Assembly (NCBI GenBank): GCA_021778415.1
Contig: JAJYCL010000021.1
Span: 1 to 53,808, forward strand
DNA: 53,808 nucleotides
Direction: 5' to 3'
Source: a bacterium
GTDB lineage: Bacteria; Vulcanimicrobiota; Vulcanimicrobiia; Vulcanimicrobiales; Vulcanimicrobiaceae
Below are positions 36,044-44,318 of the stretch, piece by piece. Position 1 is the first letter of the stretch, and every line of letters begins with the position of its first letter. The position numbers and the translations under genes are program-made. The notes beneath the pieces were generated by a model. The model worked only from the letters and a program-made list of their open reading frames with translations, had not been told where the DNA came from and ran no database searches.

Positions 36044-36082
36044 CATTGTGGCGTATATCACTTCACTAAAAGAGGGTCTAGA

Positions 36083-39000
36083 ATGAAATCGATTCGTTCC
36101 CTCCGCAAAGTCTCGGTAGCACTGTTGCTACTCGTTGCCTTCCTGTTCCAGGGAACATGGGCACTGGCAGGTACAACGGGTGGACTCAGTGGTACCGTGA
36201 AAAACGCAAAGGGTGCGCCGATAGCGGGTGCCAAGGTGACAGTTACGTCGCCTTCGCAACAAGCCACGGCGACCACCGATGCGAGCGGAAATTTTAACTT
36301 TATCTCTCTGGCACCGGATACATATACGGTCGTCGTAGAGAAATCACCGTATCAGCCTGTCACGGAGAACGGCATCACCGTCTTCGCCGATCAGAGCTAT
36401 ACCGTTGGCGTCATCATGCGCGATCTTAAGACCATCGCGGTTCTTAGGACTTCTGCGGGTACTCTCGTCAAATCCGGTACCACTGCATCGGTTTACTCGA
36501 TTAACGCTGCTACGCAGCAAATCGAGCAAGGCGCTGCCGGCGGTTATAATTTGACGTCTGCCTACTCGGCGATTTATTCGCAGCCGGGAGTCAACTCGTC
36601 CATCGGCAACTACGGCTTTGGACAAGTGTTTTACGTTCGCGGCTCGGCCTATAGCCAAGTCGGCTACGAGTATGACGGCGTCCCCGTTAACCGTGCTTTC
36701 GACAACTACGCGGCCAGTTCTGCCGCCAATCTTGGTAACTCTGAAGTCCAGGTTTACACCGGCTCATCGCCGGCCGGTAACTCATCGGCAACCTTAGGTG
36801 GCTTCATTAACCAGGTTATCCAAATTGGAACGTATCCTGGTTTTGCGTCGCTAACAGGAACAATCGGCGCACCTGGATTCCGTCACGACCTTACCGCTGA
36901 AGCGGGCGGCGCGACGCCGAATCGTCTTTTCTCGTACTATGTCGGCGTCCAAGGTACGAACCAGACATTCCGTACCGGCAACAATCAGGATTTCGGGAAT
37001 CTGAACCCTGATGGATCCAACCAGTACGGCCTCTTCACCTCGGCTTTCAATCCGACGGCCAATCTGTTGACCAATTTCGCAACCCAAGGTCCTTGGGCAA
37101 CCTGCGGAGCCACTGGGCCTCCGACGGGAGCCGCTGCCTTCGGTGGTATTCCTACGTGCAACTACTACGCGCCGTTCGCTCAGACCGGCGTCCTCAGTGG
37201 TGGTTCGACAATCACCGATCGCGAGAACATCGTCAATCTACATTTCGCCATCCCGCATAAAAAAGATGGCGGACGCGATGATGTACAGTTGCTCTATAAC
37301 ACCTTTGGCTATCTGTCGTCGTATAACGATTCAGTCGCATCCGGCCTCGGTGGCCTTGCCGGCTTGAATTCGGCGTACAAAGGGTACGGCGGTACCGGAG
37401 GTTACGTTTCAGTATTCTATCCGCTATTCACCGGTCAGCCGTTTAATCCGAATTACCCGGGTTATAACTCGCAGTATCCGGACATGTGCGCCTACATGTA
37501 CCTGTTTTCGGCGTTTGGCCTCAACTCGTGCGCGACGAGCGGACCTTCGGTGGTTCCGTACGCCGATTCACAAACGTTGACGTCCGGCGCAGTTTTCGGG
37601 GGCCCGGCTTCTGGAGCATCGGTCGGAAACTATCTCTTCCCGAGCTCGCCGACGAATCGTACCGCCAATTACGGTATTTCACCGACTCTTGGCGATGGAA
37701 TTTGGAATGACGGTTCCATCATCAAGCTTCAATACCAAAAGAACATCGGTAGCAGTGCGTACCTTCGCGTGTTGGGCTACACGTTCTATTCGGACTGGTT
37801 GCACAATGCTCCAGCCGGACTTTCGGGCGGACTCTTCAACTTGCCGTATCCAATCGGCTATGATAATCCAGCCCCAGACTACGAACTGAGCACGCATACG
37901 CGTGGGTTCCAACTCCAATACGCCAATCAAATCAACGACAAGAACCTCGTTCAGTTCACGGGAAATTATACAACGGCAACGGTGTTGCGTAACAATAATG
38001 AGTTCTGGGCCCAGCCCTCAGTCGTATCGAGTTATCTCGGTACCAATGGTAATTGTTACGATTACACCACCGGTGCTTTGTCTAGTTGTACGCTTTCGGG
38101 CTCGCAAGGAAGCTACCAAAATCTCCAACCGGGAACTGCTCCAGCCGGTTCGCCGGCCGCTCTTGCGGGAGCGACGTGGCAGATCACCCGCCCAGGGCTC
38201 TATGGCCCGATTAACACGGTTCGGCCGCAGTTCTCGAATTTCTCGTTGACGGATGAGTTCCGTCCTAATTCGAAGCTCGACCTCAACCTTGGTCTTCGCT
38301 ACGAAAATTACAAGTACAACATGCAGAACATGAACACACCGGAATTCAACTTCTGGTTTAATCAGTTCGCAAATGCATATTGCTACGATCCTGACACGGG
38401 TGCTCCGTACACGACGAAGCCGTCGCCGAAGAGCCCGCCGTCAGCTGCTGGTGCGGCAGCGATTCCAAACCTGGTCGCAGGTCAGAACGCTGGCATGTGC
38501 TATCAGTCCTCGACCTCGACAGCGCCGTTGCTCAACGGTGCAGGGCATCAGTACCTGCATCCCAATGGCGTGGGCGGCAACCTTCTCTTCACAGCGAACG
38601 GACCTTCGTCCATCACCAAAGCGTTGTGGTCGCCGCGCGTTAGCGGCACCTACACGTTTAATCGTGATACCGTTATCCGTTTCGGCTTCGGTCGCTATAC
38701 GCAACCAACCGAAACGGCGTTCGAGCAGTATTCGAACGCTTCGGGATACGGCGCTGCGAAGTTCGACTTCACGCACTTCTGGTCGCTCGGGTTCACCACT
38801 CCGGTGCACGACAACCCGGTGCAAACGTCGAACAACTACGACTTCTCCTTGGAGAAGCATCTCAAGGGCACCGATATCACGCTGAAGTTGACGCCGTTCT
38901 ATCGGTACACGACGAATCAGTTGGTTTCGGTGTTACTCGGGCCGAACTTCGTCTCCGGCGTTAACGCCGGTACGCAGAAGACCACGGGCATTGAGTTCGC

Positions 39001-40045
39001 CTTCCAAAAAGGCGACCCATCGCGTAACGGTCTTTCGACCCAACTGTCCTATACCTACACGCACGCTCGCATCAAGTACAACAACTTGTCGAACGGCACG
39101 AACGGGGTCGATGCTATTAATAGCTATATCATCTCGTTCAACCAACTCACGTCGTTCTGTAAGACGAACCCGACCGACGCACGTTGCGGTAACATTACCT
39201 CAGCTGCAGCGGCCAACATCGCTCCATGCTATTTGGGCGGTTCTTCGGGTGGTCTCAATGGTACGAATACGCCGGATACCTGCGCGGTAGCCGCAGACAT
39301 CACCAACCCCTACTACAACACCCCGGTGCAAAGTCTGCTCGATCGCAACGCATATTATCCGGTCTATGCAAACAACCCACCATCGACTGCTCCTGACGGA
39401 GGTCTATCAACGGCCTTCGGCCCGAGCCAGTTCGCCGGTTTCCTTAACTACCACCGTAACAAGTTCACCGTTGCGCTGAACGTTCAGCTCAATCAGGGTT
39501 CGCGTTATGGCTCGCCGCTTTCAGTTCTCGGTGTAGATCCGCGCGTTTGCGGCGGGAACCAAGCTGCAAGTGGGGCAGTTGGAGCTGGTTCTGCGTATGC
39601 GCAAGCCGCTGATTATCAAACATGCAGCGCTTCACCGTTTACGTCGAATGGTTCTCTCGCGATTCCGGATCCGAACATCAAGGCATTTGATACAGTCGGC
39701 CAGTATCGCAACCCATGGCAGATCAACGGAACCCTTCAGTTTGGCTATTTGGTCAACCAGAAGGTAAAAGCTACGCTGGTCTTGGCAAACATCTTCAACC
39801 GTTGCTTCGGTGGATCTTCGACCCCGTGGTCAAGCGCCTATAAACCCGGATCAGTGGTTTGCGGATATAGTGGAAATGGCTCGTATATCGGCTCTACGCC
39901 GGGTGCGGGGTATTTCTATGGGGCGAACGGAGCGGATGCCGCCAATGGCACCGCCGGATATCCGAACGTCTTCAATTACCAATATGCTCCAGTGAGTGGA
40001 GCGCTCCCATTCCAGGCGTATCTCCAGGTCAACGTCAAGCTCTAG
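36083..40045 (+). CDS. TonB-dependent receptor with carboxypeptidase-regulatory-like N-terminal domain
   Basis: A 1320-residue outer-membrane protein. A signal peptide covers residues 1-29 (cleavage near WALAG). A beta-sandwich carboxypeptidase-regulatory-like domain spans about 33-115 (GTVKNAKGAPIAGAKVTV, ATTDASGNFNFISLAP). A plug domain of about 130 residues follows (VFYVRGSAYSQVGYEYDGVPVNRAF, GGFINQVIQIG). The rest is an aromatic- and Asn-rich beta-barrel (for example YRYTTNQLVSVLL) ending NVKL rather than with the usual aromatic residue. This Oar/SusC-like layout is used for uptake of large or scarce substrates through TonB/ExbBD, which are not in the window. It is monocistronic, flanked by terminators. 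Confidence 0.88.
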   Translation: MKSIRSLRKVSVALLLLVAFLFQGTWALAGTTGGLSGTVKNAKGAPIAGAKVTVTSPSQQATATTDASGNFNFISLAPDTYTVVVEKSPYQPVTENGITVFADQSYTVGVIMRDLKTIAVLRTSAGTLVKSGTTASVYSINAATQQIEQGAAGGYNLTSAYSAIYSQPGVNSSIGNYGFGQVFYVRGSAYSQVGYEYDGVPVNRAFDNYAASSAANLGNSEVQVYTGSSPAGNSSATLGGFINQVIQIGTYPGFASLTGTIGAPGFRHDLTAEAGGATPNRLFSYYVGVQGTNQTFRTGNNQDFGNLNPDGSNQYGLFTSAFNPTANLLTNFATQGPWATCGATGPPTGAAAFGGIPTCNYYAPFAQTGVLSGGSTITDRENIVNLHFAIPHKKDGGRDDVQLLYNTFGYLSSYNDSVASGLGGLAGLNSAYKGYGGTGGYVSVFYPLFTGQPFNPNYPGYNSQYPDMCAYMYLFSAFGLNSCATSGPSVVPYADSQTLTSGAVFGGPASGASVGNYLFPSSPTNRTANYGISPTLGDGIWNDGSIIKLQYQKNIGSSAYLRVLGYTFYSDWLHNAPAGLSGGLFNLPYPIGYDNPAPDYELSTHTRGFQLQYANQINDKNLVQFTGNYTTATVLRNNNEFWAQPSVVSSYLGTNGNCYDYTTGALSSCTLSGSQGSYQNLQPGTAPAGSPAALAGATWQITRPGLYGPINTVRPQFSNFSLTDEFRPNSKLDLNLGLRYENYKYNMQNMNTPEFNFWFNQFANAYCYDPDTGAPYTTKPSPKSPPSAAGAAAIPNLVAGQNAGMCYQSSTSTAPLLNGAGHQYLHPNGVGGNLLFTANGPSSITKALWSPRVSGTYTFNRDTVIRFGFGRYTQPTETAFEQYSNASGYGAAKFDFTHFWSLGFTTPVHDNPVQTSNNYDFSLEKHLKGTDITLKLTPFYRYTTNQLVSVLLGPNFVSGVNAGTQKTTGIEFAFQKGDPSRNGLSTQLSYTYTHARIKYNNLSNGTNGVDAINSYIISFNQLTSFCKTNPTDARCGNITSAAAANIAPCYLGGSSGGLNGTNTPDTCAVAADITNPYYNTPVQSLLDRNAYYPVYANNPPSTAPDGGLSTAFGPSQFAGFLNYHRNKFTVALNVQLNQGSRYGSPLSVLGVDPRVCGGNQAASGAVGAGSAYAQAADYQTCSASPFTSNGSLAIPDPNIKAFDTVGQYRNPWQINGTLQFGYLVNQKVKATLVLANIFNRCFGGSSTPWSSAYKPGSVVCGYSGNGSYIGSTPGAGYFYGANGADAANGTAGYPNVFNYQYAPVSGALPFQAYLQVNVKL

Positions 40046-40080
40046 TCTTCTGGACTAGGTCTTCGGCGCGAAGCCAAAGC

Positions 40081-40108
40081 AGAGGCCCTTGCGAAAGCAA
40101 GGGCCTCT
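40081..40108 (+). terminator. Strong hairpin downstream of the TonB receptor gene
   Basis: Perfect 12-bp stem (AGAGGCCCTTGC with its complement) closed by a GAAA tetraloop, 35 bp after the receptor stop. The following sequence is GTCATTG, so the T-run is poor; the hairpin may terminate weakly or protect the mRNA 3' end. Confidence 0.7.
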
Positions 40109-40135
40109 GTCATTGTAGTGCGAACGAGCGGGCCG

Positions 40136-40342
40136 ATGCGAATTGGCTATCGGTGCGAAGACTGCGGCGCGGTACGCATACTTGGAACCACGCGCACAGA
40201 ACTCGTGTGGTTGCGGAATCGCAAGCACGTGGTGCAAGAAGTGGCTCGCCATTCTTCGGGCGGCCTCGATTTATGGATGAGCGATGGGCTCGAGTTTCTC
40301 GACGAGCACTCCGACCATTCCGTTCTCGTTGAAGCGATGTAA
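40136..40342 (+). CDS. Small protein with a CxxC motif, hypothetical
   Basis: A 68-residue protein from the ATG at 40136 (MRIGYRCEDCGAVRIL), with one CEDC pair that may bind metal, and a rather acidic C-terminal half. A longer version could start at GTG 40118. It has its own terminator just downstream and a hairpin just upstream, supporting it as an independent small gene. No second cysteine pair is present, so a full zinc ribbon is unlikely unless it dimerises. No function is assigned. Confidence 0.5.
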   Translation: MRIGYRCEDCGAVRILGTTRTELVWLRNRKHVVQEVARHSSGGLDLWMSDGLEFLDEHSDHSVLVEAM

Positions 40343-40379
40343 ACAAAACGGCCCGCGGAAACCGCGGGCCGTTTTGTTT
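40341..40379. terminator. Bidirectional rho-independent terminator
   Basis: Perfect 18-bp inverted repeat (arms AAACAAAACGGCCCGCGG and complement) around an AAA loop, with T-rich ends on both strands. It can end the small CxxC gene on the plus strand and the LysM gene on the minus strand. Confidence 0.92.
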
Positions 40380-40406
40380 ACTCGTCGCCAGTAGAGGCTG
40401 GGAACG

Positions 40407-40685
40407 TTACTCCGGGATTCGAAGGTGCTCACCCGGCTGGAGCGTGGAGCCCGCGAGATGATTGACTGTACTGATCACATCGATGGTTTCTTGAATGTTG
40501 CCGCCATTGGCATGAGCTGAGGCGATGGACCACAACGTATCTCCCGGCCGAACAGTGACCGACGCATAATGCGTGGCCGTAGCAGCGTGGAGGTGACCAT
40601 TTGAGAGCATCGGTAGGGTAACCGTGAGGCTCAGGCTGACCAGCGCGATCAGCGGCATGAGGGTCACTCGTTTGCGCGTCCGCAT
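40407..40685 (-). CDS. Small LysM membrane/secreted protein, YneA-like SOS division-inhibitor candidate
   Basis: A 92-residue protein with an N-terminal positive end and one hydrophobic segment (about 7-27), then a single LysM peptidoglycan-binding domain (about 42-90: VTVRPGDTLWSIASAHANGG, LQPGEHLRIPE). I place the start at the ATG at 40685 because GGAG lies 8 bases upstream; the open frame extends to 40757 through the control region. The gene is divergent from lexA with three LexA-type boxes between, the same arrangement, size and domain content as yneA beside lexA in Bacillus and similar LysM proteins beside lexA in Actinobacteria. YneA blocks septation during DNA damage. That role here is inference. 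Confidence 0.8.
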   Translation of the reverse strand: MRTRKRVTLMPLIALVSLSLTVTLPMLSNGHLHAATATHYASVTVRPGDTLWSIASAHANGGNIQETIDVISTVNHLAGSTLQPGEHLRIPE

Positions 40686-40714
40686 CGTTCTTTCTCCTTC
40701 CCCGTATGTGGGGG

Positions 40715-40728
40715 CGAACGGGTGTTTG
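40715..40728 (+). promoter_or_regulatory. LexA/SOS box 1
   Basis: CGAACGGGTGTTTG, of form CGAAC-N4-GTTTG, one mismatch from the Bacillus-type SOS consensus CGAAC-N4-GTTCG. It lies in the untranslated leader of the LysM gene, 30 bp before its ATG. Confidence 0.65.
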
Positions 40729-40754
40729 CACACAACCTTGCCCATATTTTGGGC

Positions 40755-40768
40755 CAAACAGCCGTTCG
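40755..40768 (-). promoter_or_regulatory. LexA/SOS box 2, at the LysM transcription start
   Basis: On the minus strand CGAACGGCTGTTTG, again CGAAC-N4-GTTTG. It starts 8 bases downstream of the predicted -10 element of the LysM promoter, where LexA would block transcription. Confidence 0.7.
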
Positions 40769-40776
40769 ACCCCTAG

Positions 40777-40807
40777 ATTCTACCACAGACCGCGGTGCGG
40801 CTGTCAA
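40777..40807 (-). promoter_or_regulatory. Putative promoter of the LysM gene
   Basis: Minus-strand TTGACA (40807-40802) and TAGAAT (40782-40777) with a long 19-bp spacer. The consensus -35 and near-consensus -10 suggest a sigma-70 promoter kept silent by LexA at the adjoining boxes. No equally clear lexA promoter was found on the plus strand. Confidence 0.5.
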
Positions 40808-40814
40808 GATCTTG

Positions 40815-40828
40815 CGAACATATGTTTG
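40815..40828 (+). promoter_or_regulatory. LexA/SOS box 3, lexA-proximal
   Basis: CGAACATATGTTTG, centred on ATAT as in many Bacillus SOS boxes and nearly palindromic over 16 bp. It lies between the LysM and lexA genes and is placed for lexA autoregulation. Confidence 0.8.
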
Positions 40829-40909
40829 CCTTTTTGTTGCGTCTATGTTAGCGTACGGGTAGTGAGTGCCACCTGGGTGGCCTTAAGATGCACGTCGAGA
40901 AGGATGACT

Positions 40910-41542
40910 ATGAGCGAAAAGGCACCGACGGACCGGCAGTTTGCAATCCTCGAAGTCATTCGCAGCTTCACGCTGGAGCATGGCTACCCGCCATCCGTTC
41001 GCGAGATCGGAGAGCTCGTCGGCCTCTCCTCGTCTTCAACGATTCACGCCCATTTAAAGACGCTGGAACGTCGTGGCTATCTCTCGCGGGATCCGTCCAA
41101 GCCGAGAGCCATGCGCAGCGATTTGCCCGGCTCACGGCCACGAGACGCCGCTCCGCGGCACCCTGAGAGTCTCGCATTGCCCATCATCGGACGAGTCGCC
41201 GCGGGCACGCCGATCACCGCCCAAGAAAATATCGACGGCGAATTTGTTCTCGGGGCATCCTTTATTCCACGCTCGAACGGCGCCTTTGTGCTCAAAGTAC
41301 AGGGCGATTCAATGATCGATGCGGCGATACTCGACGGCGATCTGATCATTGTTCAGCCGCAAAAAGTCGCGAACAACGGAGAAATCGTTGTGGCCATGCT
41401 CGATGGCGAAGCCACCGTCAAGCGCTACTATAAAGAAGCGAATCGCGTTCGCTTGCAGCCGGAGAATCCGGCAATGGAGCCAATCTACGCCACCGATGTC
41501 GAACTCGTCGGGCGCGTGGAAGCCGTCGTCCGTAAGCTCTAA
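40910..41542 (+). CDS. lexA: LexA repressor of the SOS response
   Basis: A 210-residue LexA. The N-terminal winged helix recognises SOS boxes (YPPSVREIGELVGLSSSSTIHAHLKTLERRGYL). The autocleavage bond is Ala98-Gly99 in RVAAGTPI. The catalytic pair is Ser134 (QGDSMID) and Lys171 (ATVKRYY). DNA damage activates RecA, which stimulates self-cleavage. AGAAGG precedes the start; an ATG six bases earlier (40904) is also possible. The 38-residue linker is longer than in E. coli. Upstream boxes match the Bacillus type, so the DNA-binding helix should be of that specificity. Confidence 0.93.
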   Translation: MSEKAPTDRQFAILEVIRSFTLEHGYPPSVREIGELVGLSSSSTIHAHLKTLERRGYLSRDPSKPRAMRSDLPGSRPRDAAPRHPESLALPIIGRVAAGTPITAQENIDGEFVLGASFIPRSNGAFVLKVQGDSMIDAAILDGDLIIVQPQKVANNGEIVVAMLDGEATVKRYYKEANRVRLQPENPAMEPIYATDVELVGRVEAVVRKL

Positions 41543-42692
41543 CGCCCTCGAAGCCATTACGCGCTTCTCTGAAACGCCGGTTTTAACCGCGATTCGTTCG
41601 TCCTTACCTATTGCGTTTGGATGTCTGCTCGTCGCGCTCGTTATTGGGATCGTTGCTTTGCCGGCTCCGAGCAATGCACTCACCTTTGCAGATCTTTCCG
41701 TTCGGGTGGCTGGCGCGTTACTACCTGCGCTCGCGGTTGCGGGCGTCGGGCTCGTCGTGGCCTTAGCGATCGCCCTAGCGCGCAATTTGGATGTCGCGAT
41801 GCCCGCATTATTGAGCGTCTCGATGCTTGCGTTCGGACTCTCGATTCCGCGCGAGGACGGGATTTCAATCATCACGCGCGTTCATCATCTGGGCAGCGTA
41901 TCGCTCTTTCTGGCAATGCTTGTTGATTTGTGCTGCGTCGGATGTTTTGTTGCGCTGCGTCGTCTCATCGCCAATCGCAGCGTCGCAACCGGATTGGCGA
42001 GCGTCCTCTGCATAGCACTTTTTGCGCTCCTGTATATCGCGCATCTGTCTCCTGCATCTGCGCTAACATCGCTTCTTGCGCCGCTGTCTTCCGTCGGTGA
42101 TTCGTATATCGGATTGATCATCGTCGTGGGGGCTCAAACGCTGTTGTGGGCCTTAGGCTTACATGGTCCGGCCTTGCTCTCGGCGATCGTCACGCCGATC
42201 TATTTGCAGATGCAGCAACAAAATAGTGCCGCATTTATTGCGCATCAGCCACTGCCGCATATCGTGACGACATCGCTTTTTCTTTTTATCTTTCCGGGCG
42301 GGGCCGGCGCGACGCTACCGCTGGCGGTAGCACTGCTCCTATCGACGCAGAAACGCTTGCGAACTCTCGGGCGAACGGCCATTCTTCCATCCTTAGTCAA
42401 CGTCAACGAACCGTTGATTTTGGGACTTCCGATCGTATTGGATCCGGTTCTTTGTATTCCGTTTGTGCTGTCTCCGGTTGTGCTTGCGACGGTCACGTAT
42501 TGGGCTGTCTCACAGGGGTTCGTTGCTCGCCCGGAGTTGTACATTCCGTCATCGCTTCCGACGCCAATCGGTGCGTGGCTTGCGACAAACGATCCCCGGT
42601 CGCTCATTTTAGTGGCGATCAACGTGGGGATTTCGGCTCTCCTGTATCTTCCTTTTTTGCGCATCTATGAACGACGAGAGGCTCACCGATGA
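41496..42692 (+). CDS. PTS EIIC-like sugar permease, orphan
   Basis: A polytopic protein of about 398 residues from the ATG at 41496, with some ten hydrophobic segments. The motif LVNVNEPLILGLPIVLDPVL is diagnostic of EIIC permeases of the lactose/cellobiose PTS family. FPGGAGATLPLAVALLLS is a second family region. No EIIA, EIIB, HPr or EI gene is in the window. The start is uncertain: the ATG lies 47 bp inside lexA, no good ribosome site is visible, and family-like sequence begins only after the lexA stop. The gene overlaps the next one by 4 bp (ATGA). Confidence 0.8.
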   Translation: MSNSSGAWKPSSVSSNALEAITRFSETPVLTAIRSSLPIAFGCLLVALVIGIVALPAPSNALTFADLSVRVAGALLPALAVAGVGLVVALAIALARNLDVAMPALLSVSMLAFGLSIPREDGISIITRVHHLGSVSLFLAMLVDLCCVGCFVALRRLIANRSVATGLASVLCIALFALLYIAHLSPASALTSLLAPLSSVGDSYIGLIIVVGAQTLLWALGLHGPALLSAIVTPIYLQMQQQNSAAFIAHQPLPHIVTTSLFLFIFPGGAGATLPLAVALLLSTQKRLRTLGRTAILPSLVNVNEPLILGLPIVLDPVLCIPFVLSPVVLATVTYWAVSQGFVARPELYIPSSLPTPIGAWLATNDPRSLILVAINVGISALLYLPFLRIYERREAHR

Positions 42693-43942
42693 TCGCGTCC
42701 TTGGTTCATCACTTGGATCTGCCGCAAGAGATCATCACCGCCGGCGAGCGCGCGCTAGCGGTCGTATCGCCGATACGCTATCCCGCACAACAGCAGGTGC
42801 GAGCGAATATTTTCGCCGCGTTTTCGCAGGCCAATATCGCTGAAAGCGATCTCCATGGCGCGATCGGCTACGGATATGACGATGCTGCTCGCGACGCCTA
42901 CGAGCGTGTACTAGCGTCCGTATTCGGAGCGGAGAGCGCCCTTGCACGGTTCTCGCTTGTTAGCGGGACACACGCGATCGTGACTGCGTTAGCCGCTTGC
43001 ACACCGCGAGGAACGACGCTCTTAAGCGTGACCGGCCGCCCCTATGACACTCTAAGAAATGCGATCGCCGATCACCCGCAATCCCTTGTCGCGCGGGGCA
43101 TTTCGTATCGCGAATGTGCGTTACGACCAACCGGAGAAATCGATCTCGACGCCGTTACCGCTGCCCTCGGCAGCGGTGAAATCGGTGCGATTTTTTTGCA
43201 ACGCTCACGCGGTTATGCACCGCGCCCGTCAATGAACATTGCAGCAATCGACGCGCTCGTGCAATGCGTGCGTCGGTGCGGATCTAACGTCCCCATTCTC
43301 GTTGATAATTGTTATGGTGAACTCGTTGAAGAGCGCGAACCAACGCACGTTGGCGCAAATCTCGTCATGGGATCGCTGATCAAAAACCTCGGTGGATCGA
43401 TCGCACCGGGTGGTGCCTATATTGCCGGCGATGCCGCTCTCATCGAACGCGTTGCGCATTTCCACTATGCGCCCGGTCTTGCCGGCGCGCTCGGTCCAAC
43501 ATTCGGCTTGGGGCGTCTCCTCGTCCAAGGGCTCTTTCTTGCGCCGTTGATTGTCGAGCAGACGTTGCGCGGGCTCGATTTTGCCGCCGCGCTGTTCGCC
43601 GATCGTGGCTATGGGGTCGATCCCTGTGCCGGGGCGTCGCGAACCGATATCGTACAAGCAATTCGCCTTGGCTCCCCGGAGCGGCTCCTCGCCTTTGCGC
43701 GTGGTTTGCAACGCATCATGCCCATAAATGCTCGCTTTGCGCCCGAGGCCGGGCCGGTGCCGGGATACATCGATCCCGTTGTCATGTCGGGAGGCGCATT
43801 TGTCGGCGGCGCAACGATCGAGCTCTCCTGCGATGCACCGCTACGCGACCCGTTTGAAGTCTATCTCCAAGGGGGCGTTATCGCCGAGCATAGCTACATC
43901 GGAGCACTCGCCGCCGCCGCTGCGCTTCATACGGCAGGCTGA
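42689..43942 (+). CDS. Methionine gamma-lyase-family / aluminium-resistance-type PLP enzyme
   Basis: A 417-residue fold-type-I PLP enzyme of the family annotated as aluminium resistance protein or methionine gamma-lyase-like. GYGYDDAARDAYERVLASVFGAE, FSLVSGTHAIVTAL and GSLIKNLGGSIAPGGAYIAG are hallmarks; Lys232 in the last motif should hold PLP. IPILVDNCYGELVEEREP provides the Asp that contacts the pyridine ring. It overlaps the EIIC gene by 4 bp, an odd pairing of sugar permease and carbon-sulphur or amino-acid lyase. The reaction is not known for most members. Confidence 0.85.
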   Translation: MIASLVHHLDLPQEIITAGERALAVVSPIRYPAQQQVRANIFAAFSQANIAESDLHGAIGYGYDDAARDAYERVLASVFGAESALARFSLVSGTHAIVTALAACTPRGTTLLSVTGRPYDTLRNAIADHPQSLVARGISYRECALRPTGEIDLDAVTAALGSGEIGAIFLQRSRGYAPRPSMNIAAIDALVQCVRRCGSNVPILVDNCYGELVEEREPTHVGANLVMGSLIKNLGGSIAPGGAYIAGDAALIERVAHFHYAPGLAGALGPTFGLGRLLVQGLFLAPLIVEQTLRGLDFAAALFADRGYGVDPCAGASRTDIVQAIRLGSPERLLAFARGLQRIMPINARFAPEAGPVPGYIDPVVMSGGAFVGGATIELSCDAPLRDPFEVYLQGGVIAEHSYIGALAAAAALHTAG

Positions 43943-43970
43943 CCCGTAACCAACGAGAAACGAAGACCCT

Positions 43971-44309
43971 GTGGACCGAGATGATGCGGCACTCTTTCGT
44001 CGGGAGCAGCGCGCGGATGCCAGCTTTCCCGTAACGATCATTCTTCCAGGAGACGAATTGGTTGTCGATGGGAGCGCTATCGATGTGAGTGCTAGCGGAA
44101 TTCGCATCGGACTCGGCATCGATCTGCCCTCCGGTCGCGACGTCATTCTGCGTTTTTCGCTGCCCGATGATTTGACTGAACGTATGGTTCGCGGCCGCGT
44201 TGTCCTGGCATTTTACGACGCGTCGCTGTTGCTCTTCGTCCACGGCATCGTGTTCACGCAATTCGCCGACACGGATAAAGACGCCATCGCCGCATTCGTC
44301 GACAGGTAA
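43971..44309 (+). CDS. PilZ-domain protein (short)
   Basis: A 112-residue protein made up almost wholly of a PilZ domain: the arginine motif FRREQRADASFPV, then IDVSASGIRIGL (Asp-x-Ser-x-x-Gly) and strands ending in VHGIVFTQF. These motifs bind cyclic di-GMP in the family. Start GTG at 43971 with weak ribosome-site sequence. It is single-domain, unlike the larger PilZ protein at 26.7 kb, and follows the methionine gamma-lyase-like gene by 28 bp. The REP array begins 10 bp after its stop. Confidence 0.8.
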   Translation: MDRDDAALFRREQRADASFPVTIILPGDELVVDGSAIDVSASGIRIGLGIDLPSGRDVILRFSLPDDLTERMVRGRVVLAFYDASLLLFVHGIVFTQFADTDKDAIAAFVDR

Positions 44310-44318
44310 TCGATCCCA

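Noticed and set aside
36001-36080. Riboswitch upstream of the TonB-dependent receptor gene
   Set aside because: Two hairpins are present but I find no cobalamin or other known aptamer consensus; only a stem-loop is claimed.
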